Source: JBIOUF01 sp044866695
GTDB lineage: Bacteria > Actinomycetota > Actinomycetes > Propionibacteriales > Nocardioidaceae
Assembly: GCA_044866695.1 (NCBI GenBank)
Contig: JBIOUF010000086.1
Span: 1-26,514, forward strand
Length of the DNA stretch: 26,514 bases
Direction of reading: 5' to 3'
Part shown: one piece after another, positions 8,148 through 15,801 of the stretch
Layout of the letters: each line of letters starts with the position of its first letter
Numbering within the stretch: the first letter of the stretch is position 1
Notes under the pieces: generated by a model
Told to the model about the DNA's origin: nothing
The model's input: only the letters and a program-made list of their open reading frames with translations
Databases searched by the model: none
Translations under genes and position numbers: made by a program

Positions 8148-9236
8148 CTACCCGGCGTCGAACAGCGTGGCGTCGGCGTCGCCGAACGGCGCGGCGGCGG
8201 GTACGTCGAGACCCAGGTGCCGCCATGCCGACGACGTCGCGACCCGGCCGCGAGGGGTGCGGGCGAGCAGGCCGGAGCGGACCAGGAACGGCTCGGCGAC
8301 CTCCTCGACGGTCTCGCGCTCCTCCCCCACCGCCACCGCCAGGGTGCCCAGGCCCACCGGGCCGCCACCGAACCGGCGGCACAGCACGTCGAGGACGGCG
8401 CGGTCCAGCCGGTCCAGGCCGCTCTCGTCCACCTCGTACAGGTCCAGCGCCCGCCGGGCCACCTCGCGGGTGAGCACGCCGTCGGCGCGGACCTGCGCGT
8501 AGTCGCGGACCCGGCGCAGGAGCCGGTTGGCGATCCGCGGCGTCCCCCGGCTGCGCCCGGCGATCTCCGCGCCGCCGTCGTCGGTGAGCCGCGCGTCGAG
8601 CAGGCCGGCGCTGCGCCGGACGATCCGCTCGAGCTCGGCCGGGTCGTAGAACTGGAGATGCGCGGTGAACCCGAACCGGTCGCGCAGCGGTCCCGGCAGC
8701 AGCCCGGCCCGGGTGGTGGCGCCGACCAGCGTGAACGGCGGGATGTCGAGCGGGATCGCGGTGGCCCCGGGACCCTTGCCGACGATGACGTCGACCCGGA
8801 AGTCCTCCATCGCCATGTAGAGCATCTCCTCGGCCGGCCGGGCCATCCGGTGCAGCTCGTCGACGAACAGCACGTCACCCTCGGTCATCCCCGAGAGGAT
8901 GGCGGCGAGGTCGCCGGCGTGGGTGATCGCCGGACCGCTGGTGAGCCGGAGCGGGCTGCCCATCTCCGCGGCGATGATCATCGCCAGCGTGGTCTTGCCC
9001 AGCCCGGGCGGCCCGCTGAGCAGCACGTGGTCGGGCACGCGGCCTCGGCCGCGCGCCGCCTCGAGCACCAGCGCCAGCTGCTCGCGGACCCGGTCCTGGC
9101 CGACCAGCTCGGCGAGGGACCGCGGTCGCAGCGCCGCCTCGACCGCGCGGTCGTCGCCGTCCGCGTCGGCGGACACCAGGGCCCGGCTCTCGGCGTACAC
9201 CGTCTCGGCCGCGGTGAGGTCCGCGTCGGTGGTCAC
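8148..9236 (-). CDS. ruvB: Holliday junction branch migration ATPase RuvB
   Basis: 362 residues. AAA+ hexameric motor that drives branch migration of Holliday junctions with RuvA. Walker A is GPPGLGKT (75-82), Walker B is DVLFVDELHR (121-130), and the GATTRAG sensor 1 segment is at 172-178. The arginine-finger region is PLRDRFGF, and the C-terminal winged helix (GGGPVGLGTLAVAVGEERET) follows. The N-terminus has a ~35-residue acidic extension before LRPRSLAELVGQ. The GTG start at 9236 lies one base beyond the ruvA stop, so the two genes are tightly coupled. Last gene of the ruvCAB run controlled by the LexA box upstream of ruvC. Confidence 0.97.
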   Translation of the reverse strand: MTTDADLTAAETVYAESRALVSADADGDDRAVEAALRPRSLAELVGQDRVREQLALVLEAARGRGRVPDHVLLSGPPGLGKTTLAMIIAAEMGSPLRLTSGPAITHAGDLAAILSGMTEGDVLFVDELHRMARPAEEMLYMAMEDFRVDVIVGKGPGATAIPLDIPPFTLVGATTRAGLLPGPLRDRFGFTAHLQFYDPAELERIVRRSAGLLDARLTDDGGAEIAGRSRGTPRIANRLLRRVRDYAQVRADGVLTREVARRALDLYEVDESGLDRLDRAVLDVLCRRFGGGPVGLGTLAVAVGEERETVEEVAEPFLVRSGLLARTPRGRVATSSAWRHLGLDVPAAAPFGDADATLFDAG

Positions 9237-9237
9237 C

Positions 9238-9840
9238 TCAGCCCCGGCTCAGCGTCTGCAGGGCGGCGCGCAGCAGGGCGGGCACGTCGGGGACCTCCCC
9301 GGCCTGCGGCGCCACGTTCTCGACGGCAAGGTCGGCGTCGCGCGGCGACCAGCCGAGTCCGACCAGCCCGGACAGCACCTGGTCGCGCCAGGCCGGCCGC
9401 GCCACGGAGCCGGCTCGGGTCTGGCCGGTCGGGCCGGTCGGCGGGCCGATCCGGTCCTTGAGCTCCAGGATGATCCGCTGGGCGCCCTTCTGCCCGATGC
9501 CGGACACGGCGGTCAGGGCCCGCACGTCCTCGTCGCGGACCGCGCGGCGCAGCTCGTCGGGGGGATGCACCGCGAGCATCGCCTGGGCCAGCCTGGGGCC
9601 CACCCCGCTGGCGGTCTGCAGCAGCTCGAACAGGGTGCGCTCGTCCTCGTCGGCGAAGCCGAACAGGGTCATGGAGTCCTCGCGGACGACCAGCGAGCTC
9701 GGCAGGGTCGCCTCGGCGCCGGGCCGGAGCCGCGCCAGCGTGCCCGGTGTGCACTGCAGCTGCAGCCCGACGCCCCCGACGTCCACGACGACGCCGTCGA
9801 GCCCCACGGCGGCCACCGTCCCGCGCACGAACGCGATCAT
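9238..9840 (-). CDS. ruvA: Holliday junction DNA helicase subunit RuvA
   Basis: 200 residues, the normal family length. RuvA binds four-way junctions as a tetramer and loads RuvB. The N-terminal OB-fold (1-65, starting MIAFVRGTV) is followed by two helix-hairpin-helix motifs (SGVGPRLA at 78-85 and SGIGQKGAQR at 113-122). A Pro/Gly/Thr linker (about 132-148) and the C-terminal RuvB-contacting domain (150-200) complete the protein. The ATG start overlaps the ruvC stop by four bases (ATGA). Confidence 0.97.
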   Translation of the reverse strand: MIAFVRGTVAAVGLDGVVVDVGGVGLQLQCTPGTLARLRPGAEATLPSSLVVREDSMTLFGFADEDERTLFELLQTASGVGPRLAQAMLAVHPPDELRRAVRDEDVRALTAVSGIGQKGAQRIILELKDRIGPPTGPTGQTRAGSVARPAWRDQVLSGLVGLGWSPRDADLAVENVAPQAGEVPDVPALLRAALQTLSRG

Positions 9841-10358
9841 CTGGCTGCTCCCGCCCTGGCCGCCGCGTCGTCGAGCCGGCGCTGCGCGGCGCCCCGCCAC
9901 AGGTGGCACAGCGCCAGCGCGAGGGCGTCGGTGGCGTCCGCGGGCCGCGGCGTCTCGGGCATGGCGAGCAGCCGGGTGACCATCGCGGCCACCTGCTCCT
10001 TCCCCGCCCGGCCGCTGCCGGTGACCGCGGCCTTCACCTCGCTGGGGGTGTGCAGCCCGACCGGGTAGCCGCCGCGCGCGGCCACCGCGAGCGCCACCCC
10101 GCTCGCCTGGGCGGTGGCCATCACCGTGCGGACGTTGTGCTGGCTGAACACCCGCTCGACCGCGACGGCGTCGGGGCGGTGCCGGGCCAGCCAGAGCTCG
10201 ACCGCCTCCTGGAGGGTGAGCAGCCGCTCGGCGACCGGCCGGTCGCTCCCCGTGCGGTGCACCCCCACCGCGACCGCCCGCACCGGGCGGCCGACGTCGC
10301 CCTCCACCACGCCCAGACCGCACCGGGTCAGGCCAGGGTCGATCCCCAGCACCCGCAT
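9837..10358 (-). CDS. ruvC: Crossover junction endodeoxyribonuclease RuvC
   Basis: 173 residues, the same length as the E. coli enzyme. RuvC resolves Holliday junctions by paired nicks. The four acidic catalytic positions expected for the family are present: Asp7 in LGIDPG, Glu68 in AVERVF, and Asp141 and Asp144 in ADATDAL. The ATG at 10358 is chosen because GAGGGGAG lies seven bases upstream and the protein then starts at the family-typical MRVLGIDPG. A longer frame from 10397 would run through the LexA box. First gene of ruvC-ruvA-ruvB. Confidence 0.97.
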   Translation of the reverse strand: MRVLGIDPGLTRCGLGVVEGDVGRPVRAVAVGVHRTGSDRPVAERLLTLQEAVELWLARHRPDAVAVERVFSQHNVRTVMATAQASGVALAVAARGGYPVGLHTPSEVKAAVTGSGRAGKEQVAAMVTRLLAMPETPRPADATDALALALCHLWRGAAQRRLDDAAARAGAAR

Positions 10359-10372
10359 GGCGTCGCTCCCCT

Positions 10373-10386
10373 CGAACGTGTGTTCG
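10373..10386 (-). promoter_or_regulatory. LexA (SOS) box upstream of ruvC
   Basis: CGAACACACGTTCG on the minus strand is a perfect match to the CGAAC-N4-GTTCG LexA operator of Gram-positive bacteria and mycobacteria. It lies 14 bases before the ruvC ATG and abuts the ribosome-binding site. A TAGGTT hexamer just upstream (about 10393-10398 minus) could be the -10, which would put the operator over the transcription start. Confidence 0.85.
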
Positions 10387-10463
10387 CTCGGCAGCAACCT
10401 AACCCGTGACCCCGACCAGGACGGTCAGCGACACGGCACCCGCACGCGAGCCGCGGCTGGCGG

Positions 10464-11228
10464 TCAGGCGTCGATGGAGGCCAGCACGTCGTCGGGGATG
10501 TCGAAGTTGCCGTAGACGTTCTGGACGTCGTCGAGGTCCTCCAGCGCCTCGACCAGCCGCAGCAGTCGCGGCGCTCCCGAGGCGTCGACCTCGATGCTCA
10601 TCGAGGGGACGAACTCCACCTCGGCGGAGTCGTAGTCCAGGCCGGCGTCCTGCAACGAGGTCCGAACGGCCACCAGGTCGCCGGCCTCGGACAGCACCTC
10701 GAACGCCTCGCCGAGGTCGTTCACCTCCTCGGCGCCGGCGTCCAGCGTCGCCTCCAGCACGTCGTCCTCGGTCACCTCCCGGGCGCCCTGCGAGCGGGGC
10801 ACCACCACGACGCCCCGCCTGGTGAACAGGTACGACACCGAGCCGGGGTCGGCGAGCGAGCCGCCGTTGCGGGTCATCGCCGTGCGGACCTCCATGGCGG
10901 CCCGGTTCTTGTTGTCGGTGAGACACTCCACGAGCAGCGCGACGCCGCCGGGTCCGTAGCCCTCGTAGGTGATCGTCTGGTAGTCCGCGCCGCCCGCCTC
11001 GGCGCCCGAGCCGCGCTTGACCGCGCGGTCGATGTTGTCGTTGGGCACCGACGACTTCTTCGCCTTCGCGATGGCGTCGTACAGGGTCGGGTTGCCCGCG
11101 GGGTCGCCGCCACCGACCCGGGCGGCCACCTCGACGTTCTTGATCAGCTTGGCGAACAGCTTGCCCCGACGGGCGTCGACGACGGCCTTCTTGTGCTTGG
11201 TGGTGGCCCACTTGGAGTGCCCAGACAT
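10464..11228 (-). CDS. yebC: YebC/TACO1-family regulator or translation factor
   Basis: 254 residues. The family signature MSGHSKWATTKHKKAVVDARRG at the N-terminus, then VPNDNIDRAVKRG and the YEGYGPGGVALLVECLTDNKNR segment, identify it securely. YebC proteins have been described both as DNA-binding regulators and as ribosome-associated factors that help translate proline-rich stretches; which role applies here cannot be read from sequence. The ATG at 11228 has GAGGA eight bases upstream. It lies between pdxT and ruvC, the usual actinobacterial order. Confidence 0.96.
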   Translation of the reverse strand: MSGHSKWATTKHKKAVVDARRGKLFAKLIKNVEVAARVGGGDPAGNPTLYDAIAKAKKSSVPNDNIDRAVKRGSGAEAGGADYQTITYEGYGPGGVALLVECLTDNKNRAAMEVRTAMTRNGGSLADPGSVSYLFTRRGVVVVPRSQGAREVTEDDVLEATLDAGAEEVNDLGEAFEVLSEAGDLVAVRTSLQDAGLDYDSAEVEFVPSMSIEVDASGAPRLLRLVEALEDLDDVQNVYGNFDIPDDVLASIDA

Positions 11229-11269
11229 CGGGTGGTCCTCATCTATCCGGCCGGTATCCGGCTTGGCGG

Positions 11270-11872
11270 TCAGCCCCGCGACGCGCGGACGGCGCCGACG
11301 AACAGGTCGTGGATCCGGTGGTCCCCGGTGACCTCGGGATGGAACGACGTGGCGAGCAGTCCGCCCTGTCGGACCGCGACGATCCTACCGGCGGCGGGGC
11401 CCGACGCGACGGTGGCGACCACCTCGACGTCGGCGCCGACCTTCTCCACCCAGGGGGCCCGGATGAACACCGCGTGGAACGGCTCGGCCAGGCCGGCGAC
11501 CTCGACGTCGGCCTCGAAGGAGTCCACCTGCCGGCCGAACGCGTTGCGGCGTACGACGACGTCGAGACCGCCCAGCGTCTCCTGGCCCGCGATGCCGCCC
11601 TCGATCCGGTCCGCGAGCAGGATCATGCCGGCGCAGGTGCCCAGCACGGGCAGCCCGGAGGCAACCGCGTCCCGCAGCGGGTCGAGCAGCCCGAACGCGC
11701 GGGCCAGCTTCACGATCGTGGTGGACTCGCCCCCGGGGACGACCAGGCCGTCGACGGCGGCGAGCTCGTCGGCCCGGCGCACCGTGCCGCAGGCGACGCC
11801 GCACCTGGCCAGCATGGCGAGGTGCTCGCGCACGTCGCCCTGCAGGGCCAGCACCCCCACGGTCGGCGTCAC
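11270..11872 (-). CDS. pdxT: Pyridoxal 5'-phosphate synthase glutaminase subunit PdxT
   Basis: 200 residues. It hydrolyses glutamine and channels ammonia to PdxS in the DXP-independent PLP pathway. The class I amidotransferase triad is visible as Cys80 (GTCAGM), His178 and Glu180 (SFHPE). The PGGEST oxyanion segment is at 46-51. The GTG start at 11872 has GGAG only two bases before it. TAGTAT six bases further upstream resembles a -10, so a leaderless transcript starting at or near the GTG is possible. It is separated from pdxS by two small genes instead of being directly adjacent. Confidence 0.96.
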   Translation of the reverse strand: MTPTVGVLALQGDVREHLAMLARCGVACGTVRRADELAAVDGLVVPGGESTTIVKLARAFGLLDPLRDAVASGLPVLGTCAGMILLADRIEGGIAGQETLGGLDVVVRRNAFGRQVDSFEADVEVAGLAEPFHAVFIRAPWVEKVGADVEVVATVASGPAAGRIVAVRQGGLLATSFHPEVTGDHRIHDLFVGAVRASRG

Positions 11873-11881
11873 CGCTCCATA

Positions 11882-12187
11882 CTAGGTGGGGCGGGCTCGC
11901 GTCCCGGCCGGACGGTCGAGCCGCTCGAGCACGTGCACCTCGACGGCGTCCCCGGCCTGCTTGCCGATCTCCTTGCGGAGCGCGGCGGCCACCGGCAGCT
12001 TGTGCGTCCCGTCACCGAGCGCCATGAACGAGCTGCGGAACGGCACCCCGTCGACGGTGCCCCGCACCTTGACCAGGCCGCGGGTGCCGAAGACCTCCGC
12101 CGAGCCGGGCATCACGACGTAGGTCCAGCCGCCGGGAGCGTCGCTCCTCTGCAGCGTCGCGGTGAAGTGCTCGTCCATCCGGTCCAT
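11882..12187 (-). CDS. DUF1905 domain protein
   Basis: 101 residues. A small beta-rich domain covers almost the whole protein (FTATLQR, GWTYVVMPG, VKVRGTVDGVPFRSSFMALG, GTHKLPVAAALRKEIGK), matching the DUF1905 family. DUF1905 has no assigned biochemical role; it often occurs alone or fused to a YdeI-type domain, which is absent here. The ATG at 12187 has an excellent AGGAGG five bases upstream. A second ATG at 12178 is less favoured. It ends nine bases before pdxT, so it is probably co-transcribed with it. Confidence 0.87.
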   Translation of the reverse strand: MDRMDEHFTATLQRSDAPGGWTYVVMPGSAEVFGTRGLVKVRGTVDGVPFRSSFMALGDGTHKLPVAAALRKEIGKQAGDAVEVHVLERLDRPAGTRARPT

Positions 12188-12255
12188 CCGGTCCTCCTGT
12201 GCTCGGCGTCCGCGGTGGATGGACTCCGACGCGGGCCCGGCCTCATCGGCGGCGG

Positions 12256-12825
12256 TCAGCCGGTACGGCGCTGCCAGAGCGCCGCCACCTCGATCCGCCC
12301 CTCGTCGAAGTGCGCCGGGAGCCCATGACCTCGCAGGACCGCGAGCACCTCCTCCAGCAGGGGGTCGCCGGGCGCGGCGTTCGCGGTGTCGGCGTGCCAG
12401 AGGTTGACCTCCAGCATCGGCTCGTCGACGGCGTGCCAGACGTCGGGGAGGGTGAACCAGGCGATGCCGCGCGGCGCCCGGGGGCGCGGCCGCTCCAGCG
12501 CCGCCTTGGCCGCCCAATGGTCGGCGCAGCCCTGGAGGACCAGCACGTCTCGGCCCTCCAGGTCGCCGAACGCCGCCTGGAGCCGGTCGTGGTCGGTCGT
12601 GGCCGGCCAGTCCCGCTGGTCACGGCGCAGCTGGTCGCGGTGCCGGCGGACCAGCTCCCCGGCCAGGGCGCCGGGGTCCTCGGTGCCGGGCAGCTCGTCG
12701 CAGACCGCGGTGCGGGCCTCGTCGAGCAGCTGGTGCTCCTCCAGGAGGCCGCCGCGCACGAGCGTGCGCACGAACGCGTCGAGCCGGTCCCGCCGGTCCG
12801 GACCCGCGCCGCGAGCCGGTCTCAC
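12256..12825 (-). CDS. DUF6891-like hypothetical protein
   Basis: 189 residues. The arrangement matches what I recall of the DUF6891 family of actinobacterial unknowns: an N-terminal helical part (RLDAFVRTLVRGGLLEEHQL), then DELPGTEDPGALAGELVRRH, then TDHDRLQAAFGDLEGRDVLV, then GIAWFTLPDVWHAVDEPMLE. The usual Cys pair after the LEGRDV segment is mostly absent here (only one Cys, in QGCADHW). The GTG start at 12825 overlaps the pdxS stop (TGGTGAG). It is the first of two small genes placed between pdxS and pdxT. No function is assigned. Confidence 0.72.
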   Translation of the reverse strand: MRPARGAGPDRRDRLDAFVRTLVRGGLLEEHQLLDEARTAVCDELPGTEDPGALAGELVRRHRDQLRRDQRDWPATTDHDRLQAAFGDLEGRDVLVLQGCADHWAAKAALERPRPRAPRGIAWFTLPDVWHAVDEPMLEVNLWHADTANAAPGDPLLEEVLAVLRGHGLPAHFDEGRIEVAALWQRRTG

Positions 12826-13757
12826 CAGCCGCGTTCGGCCAGCCGGTGCGGCTGCGGGATCTCGTCGACGTTGATGCCGACCATCGCCTCGCCGAGCCCG
12901 CGCGACGCCTTCGCCACGACGTCGGGGTCGTCGTAGAAGGTGGTGGCCTTGACGATGGCCTCGGCCCGCTGCGCGGGGTTGCCGGACTTGAAGATCCCCG
13001 AGCCGACGAACACGCCCTCCGCCCCGAGCTGCATCATCATCGCGGCGTCGGCCGGGGTGGCGATGCCCCCGGCGGTGAACAGCACGACCGGCAGCTTGCC
13101 CCGCTGCGCGACCTCGCGGACCAGCGGGTAGGGCGCCTGCAGCTGCTTCGCGGCGACGTACAGCTCGTCGGGCTCCATCGCGGACAGCCGGCGCAGCTCT
13201 GCGCGGATCGCGCGCATGTGCGTGACGGCGTTGGAGACGTCGCCGGTGCCGGCCTCGCCCTTGGAGCGGATCATCGCGGCGCCCTCGGTGATCCGGCGCA
13301 GCGCCTCGCCGAGGTTGGTGGCGCCGCAGACGAACGGCACGGTGAACGCCCACTTGTCGATGTGGTTGGCGTAGTCGGCGGGGGTGAGCACCTCGGACTC
13401 GTCGATGTAGTCCACGCCCAGGCTCTGCAGCACCTGGGCCTCGGCGAAGTGCCCGATCCGCGCCTTGGCCATCACCGGGACCGACACCGCGCGGATGATC
13501 CCGTCGACCATGTCGGGGTCGCTCATCCGGGAGACGCCGCCCTGGGCGCGGATGTCGGCGGGCACGCGTTCCAGCGCCATCACCGCGACCGCGCCGGCGT
13601 CCTCGGCGATCTTGGCCTGCTCGGGTGTGACCACGTCCATGATCACGCCGCCCTTGAGCATCTCCGCCATCCCGCGCTTGACGCCGTCGGTGCCCGTGGC
13701 CGGGACGGTGTCGGGCGAGGACGAGCCGGGGACGCTGGGCTGCTGCTGGTCGGTCAC
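12822..13757 (-). CDS. pdxS: Pyridoxal 5'-phosphate synthase lyase subunit PdxS
   Basis: 311 residues. Condenses ribose 5-phosphate, glyceraldehyde 3-phosphate and ammonia from PdxT into PLP. The catalytic lysines are Lys98 (VMAKARIGH) and Lys166 (RSKGEAGTG), and the family Asp is Asp41 (GGVIMDV). Each is offset by 17 from the Bacillus numbering (81, 149, 24), so the extra N-terminal Ser/Pro/Gln-rich stretch is an extension and not a misplaced start. The GTG at 13757 has AGAAGG about ten bases upstream. A possible -10 (TAGGCT, 13803-13808 minus) lies about 45 bases upstream. It overlaps the DUF6891-like gene. Confidence 0.96.
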   Translation of the reverse strand: MTDQQQPSVPGSSSPDTVPATGTDGVKRGMAEMLKGGVIMDVVTPEQAKIAEDAGAVAVMALERVPADIRAQGGVSRMSDPDMVDGIIRAVSVPVMAKARIGHFAEAQVLQSLGVDYIDESEVLTPADYANHIDKWAFTVPFVCGATNLGEALRRITEGAAMIRSKGEAGTGDVSNAVTHMRAIRAELRRLSAMEPDELYVAAKQLQAPYPLVREVAQRGKLPVVLFTAGGIATPADAAMMMQLGAEGVFVGSGIFKSGNPAQRAEAIVKATTFYDDPDVVAKASRGLGEAMVGINVDEIPQPHRLAERGW

Positions 13758-13861
13758 GGGGAGGCTGCCTTCTGTTCAGGGGTACGCCGGAGCTGCCCGT
13801 CCAGCCTACGTCCCGCGCCGCCGCGGCTCACGCTCTCGCCGCCCGAACGGCGCCCGCGCGC

Positions 13862-13945
13862 TTGTGGCCGATGCCCACATGCTTCGTCGGCATGTCGTTG
13901 CGGTCTCGGACCACAACCGAGGATCCCTGCAGGCATCGGCCACAA
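13862..13945 (-). repeat. 84-bp inverted-repeat element, copy A
   Basis: The element is bounded by perfect 14-bp terminal inverted repeats, TTGTGGCCGATGCC and GGCATCGGCCACAA. A second copy of exactly the same length lies at 23047-23130 in the opposite orientation. By hand alignment 68 of 84 bases are identical, with differences concentrated in the middle. It lies 104 bp upstream of pdxS in the 278-bp gap 13758-14035, which contains no gene and otherwise only the 8-bp array and a possible pdxS promoter. Too short to encode a transposase; resembles a REP- or MITE-like element. Confidence 0.85.
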
Positions 13946-13962
13946 CCAGGCGGACCCGACCG

Positions 13963-14040
13963 CTCACCGGGTCACCGGGTCACCGGGTCACCGACTCACC
14001 GGCTCAACGGGTCACCGGGTCACCGGGTCACCGGGTCACC
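13963..14040. repeat. 8-bp tandem array (GTCACCGG)n
   Basis: Nearly ten copies of the 8-bp unit GTCACCGG, with slightly altered copies in the middle (variants with GACTCACC and CTCAACGG). The last TCA of the array (14036-14038) is the stop codon of the minus-strand membrane protein gene. The unit is not a multiple of three but lies outside the coding region, so copy-number change would not shift that reading frame. Confidence 0.85.
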
Positions 14041-14641
14041 ACAGCGTGGGGGCCGGGGGGAGGGGAAGGGTGCGCGGCGGCTCGTCGTCGAGCTCTACGA
14101 CGGTGGGCAGCGGCGCCCGGCCGGCCAGGTGCAGCATCCTGACCCGCCGGGTGCGGCGCAGCCGCTGGCTCGAGGTGACCAGGTCGTCGTGGATCCGGCG
14201 GGCCGTCCTGACCTGGTGGGCGTCCCGGGCGAGCGCGTCGAGCAGCTCTGCGATGCCGGGCTGCTGGCGGCCGCGGCGTACCTCGTCGTGGTCGGCGAAC
14301 ACCGCGCGCAGGGTCTGGGAGAGCTCGGACTCCGTGCGCAGCTGGACCTCCGGCGGCGCCTCCCGGGCGGCGTGCGCGGAGTCCAGGAGCAGCAGGCCGC
14401 GGGCCGGGTCGAGCCAGCCGCTGGCGCCGAGCTCGAGGACGACCGCGGAGCGCCGCGCGAGCGCGGTGTCCAGGGACGCCCGCGACAGGTCGATCCGGTG
14501 GTGCATCCGGTCCAGCCGCGAGGCGGTCCACCACAGCCAGGCGACCACCAGCGCGACGACCAGCACCACCGACAGCAGCTCCAGCGAGAGCAGCCACTCC
14601 GGGCTCAGCCGGACGCTCAGCGACTCCCGGGTGCTGCTCAC
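14036..14641 (-). CDS. Single-span membrane protein after pimA
   Basis: 201 residues, function unknown. One transmembrane helix near the N-terminus (about 17-38, LLSLELLSVVLVVALVVAWL) is followed by a long charged helical region (SRLDRMHHRIDLSRASLDTALARRSAVV) with a LemA-like look, and a Pro-rich end. The gene position corresponds to mycobacterial Rv2609c, which to my knowledge is a membrane protein with a C-terminal NUDIX domain. No NUDIX box is present here, so this would match only the N-terminal part of that protein. The GTG start overlaps the pimA stop (GTGA) and has GGAGG six bases upstream. Its stop codon lies in the 8-bp tandem array. Orthology is inferred from gene order only. Confidence 0.82.
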   Translation of the reverse strand: MSSTRESLSVRLSPEWLLSLELLSVVLVVALVVAWLWWTASRLDRMHHRIDLSRASLDTALARRSAVVLELGASGWLDPARGLLLLDSAHAAREAPPEVQLRTESELSQTLRAVFADHDEVRRGRQQPGIAELLDALARDAHQVRTARRIHDDLVTSSQRLRRTRRVRMLHLAGRAPLPTVVELDDEPPRTLPLPPAPTLW

Positions 14642-15801
14642 CGGGCCCTCCGGTGCCGCCGGGCCGCCCGCTGCGGCACGGCCGGGCCGGGAGCCTCGGC
14701 GGACAGGACGGCTTGGTAGACCTGCTCGATCCGCGCCGAGACGGCGGGCCAGTCGTAGGCGCGCACCGCCTCGGCGCCGCGAGCCCGGAGGACCGCGCGC
14801 TGGGCGTCGTCGTGCAGCAGCGCGACCACCGCGGCCCCCAGCGCCGCCGGGTCGTCGGGCGGGACCAGCCGGCCGGACCGGCCGTCGGACAGCACCGCGC
14901 GGAACGCCGGCAGGTCGCTGGCGACGACGACCGCGCCGGCCGCCATGGCCTCCACCAGGACGATCCCGAAGCTCTCGCCGTAGGTGTTGGGCGCGACCAG
15001 GATGTCCGCCCCGGCCAGCGCCGCCGCCTTCGCCGCGTCGTCCACGGGGCCGAGGAAGGAGACCCGGTCGGCGACGTGGTGGTCCAGGCCCTCCGTCGCG
15101 GCGCCGGCGTCGCCGGTGCCGACCACCACGACGCGCACGCCGGGACGGGCCCGGACGATCCCCGGCAGGGCGGCGGCCAGCACCGCGAACCCCTTGCGGC
15201 GCTCGTCGAGCCGGCCCACGAAGGCCAGCGTGCCGCCGCCCGGCTCCGTGCGCGGACGCTCGGAGTGCCGGGCGAAGCGCTCCACCCAGACCCCGTTGGG
15301 GATCACCACCGGGTCACCGCCGTACAGCTCCACCAGCGTCTCCCGCGCCGCCGAGGACACCGCGATCCGGGCGCTGAGCCGCTCCATCACCGGGCGGACC
15401 AGCGCCACCCCGGCCGCCAGGGCGCGGGTCCGCGCCCGGGAGGTGTGGAACGTGCCCACCATCGGCACCTCGGCGGCCGCGACGGTCAGCAGGGACAGGC
15501 TGGGCGCGGCCGGCTCGTGCACGTGCACCAGGTCGAACCCGGTGCGCAGCCAGCGCCGGACCCGGGTGCCGACGAGCGGACCGAACGCGAGCCGCGCGAC
15601 CGAGCCGTTGGCCGGCACCGGCACGGCGGACCCGACGGTCACCACCCCTTCGGGCAGGTCGGCGTCGGGGTCGCCGGGCGCCAGCACCGAGACCTCGTGG
15701 CCGTGCATGCGCAGCACCTCGGCGAGGTCGCGGACGTGGTTCTGCACGCCGCCGGGGACGTCGAAGGAGTACGGGCAGACCAGCCCCACGCGAAGGCTCA
15801 C
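14638..15801 (-). CDS. pimA: Phosphatidylinositol alpha-mannosyltransferase PimA
   Basis: 387 residues (mycobacterial PimA is about 378). Transfers mannose from GDP-mannose to phosphatidylinositol, the first step of PIM synthesis at the inner face of the membrane. It is a GT4-fold enzyme. The N-terminal acceptor domain begins LRVGLVCPYSFDVPGGVQNH, and the C-terminal donor domain has FVGRLDERRKGF and the EX7E motif ESFGIVLVE. Its place in thrS-HIT-pgsA-acyltransferase-pimA is the classical actinobacterial PIM operon. The GTG start at 15801 overlaps the acyltransferase stop by four bases. Confidence 0.93.
   Translation of the reverse strand: MSLRVGLVCPYSFDVPGGVQNHVRDLAEVLRMHGHEVSVLAPGDPDADLPEGVVTVGSAVPVPANGSVARLAFGPLVGTRVRRWLRTGFDLVHVHEPAAPSLSLLTVAAAEVPMVGTFHTSRARTRALAAGVALVRPVMERLSARIAVSSAARETLVELYGGDPVVIPNGVWVERFARHSERPRTEPGGGTLAFVGRLDERRKGFAVLAAALPGIVRARPGVRVVVVGTGDAGAATEGLDHHVADRVSFLGPVDDAAKAAALAGADILVAPNTYGESFGIVLVEAMAAGAVVVASDLPAFRAVLSDGRSGRLVPPDDPAALGAAVVALLHDDAQRAVLRARGAEAVRAYDWPAVSARIEQVYQAVLSAEAPGPAVPQRAARRHRRAR

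Noticed and set aside
13963..14040. Possible CRISPR array.
   Set aside because: The repeats are 8 bp, directly abutting, with no spacers.
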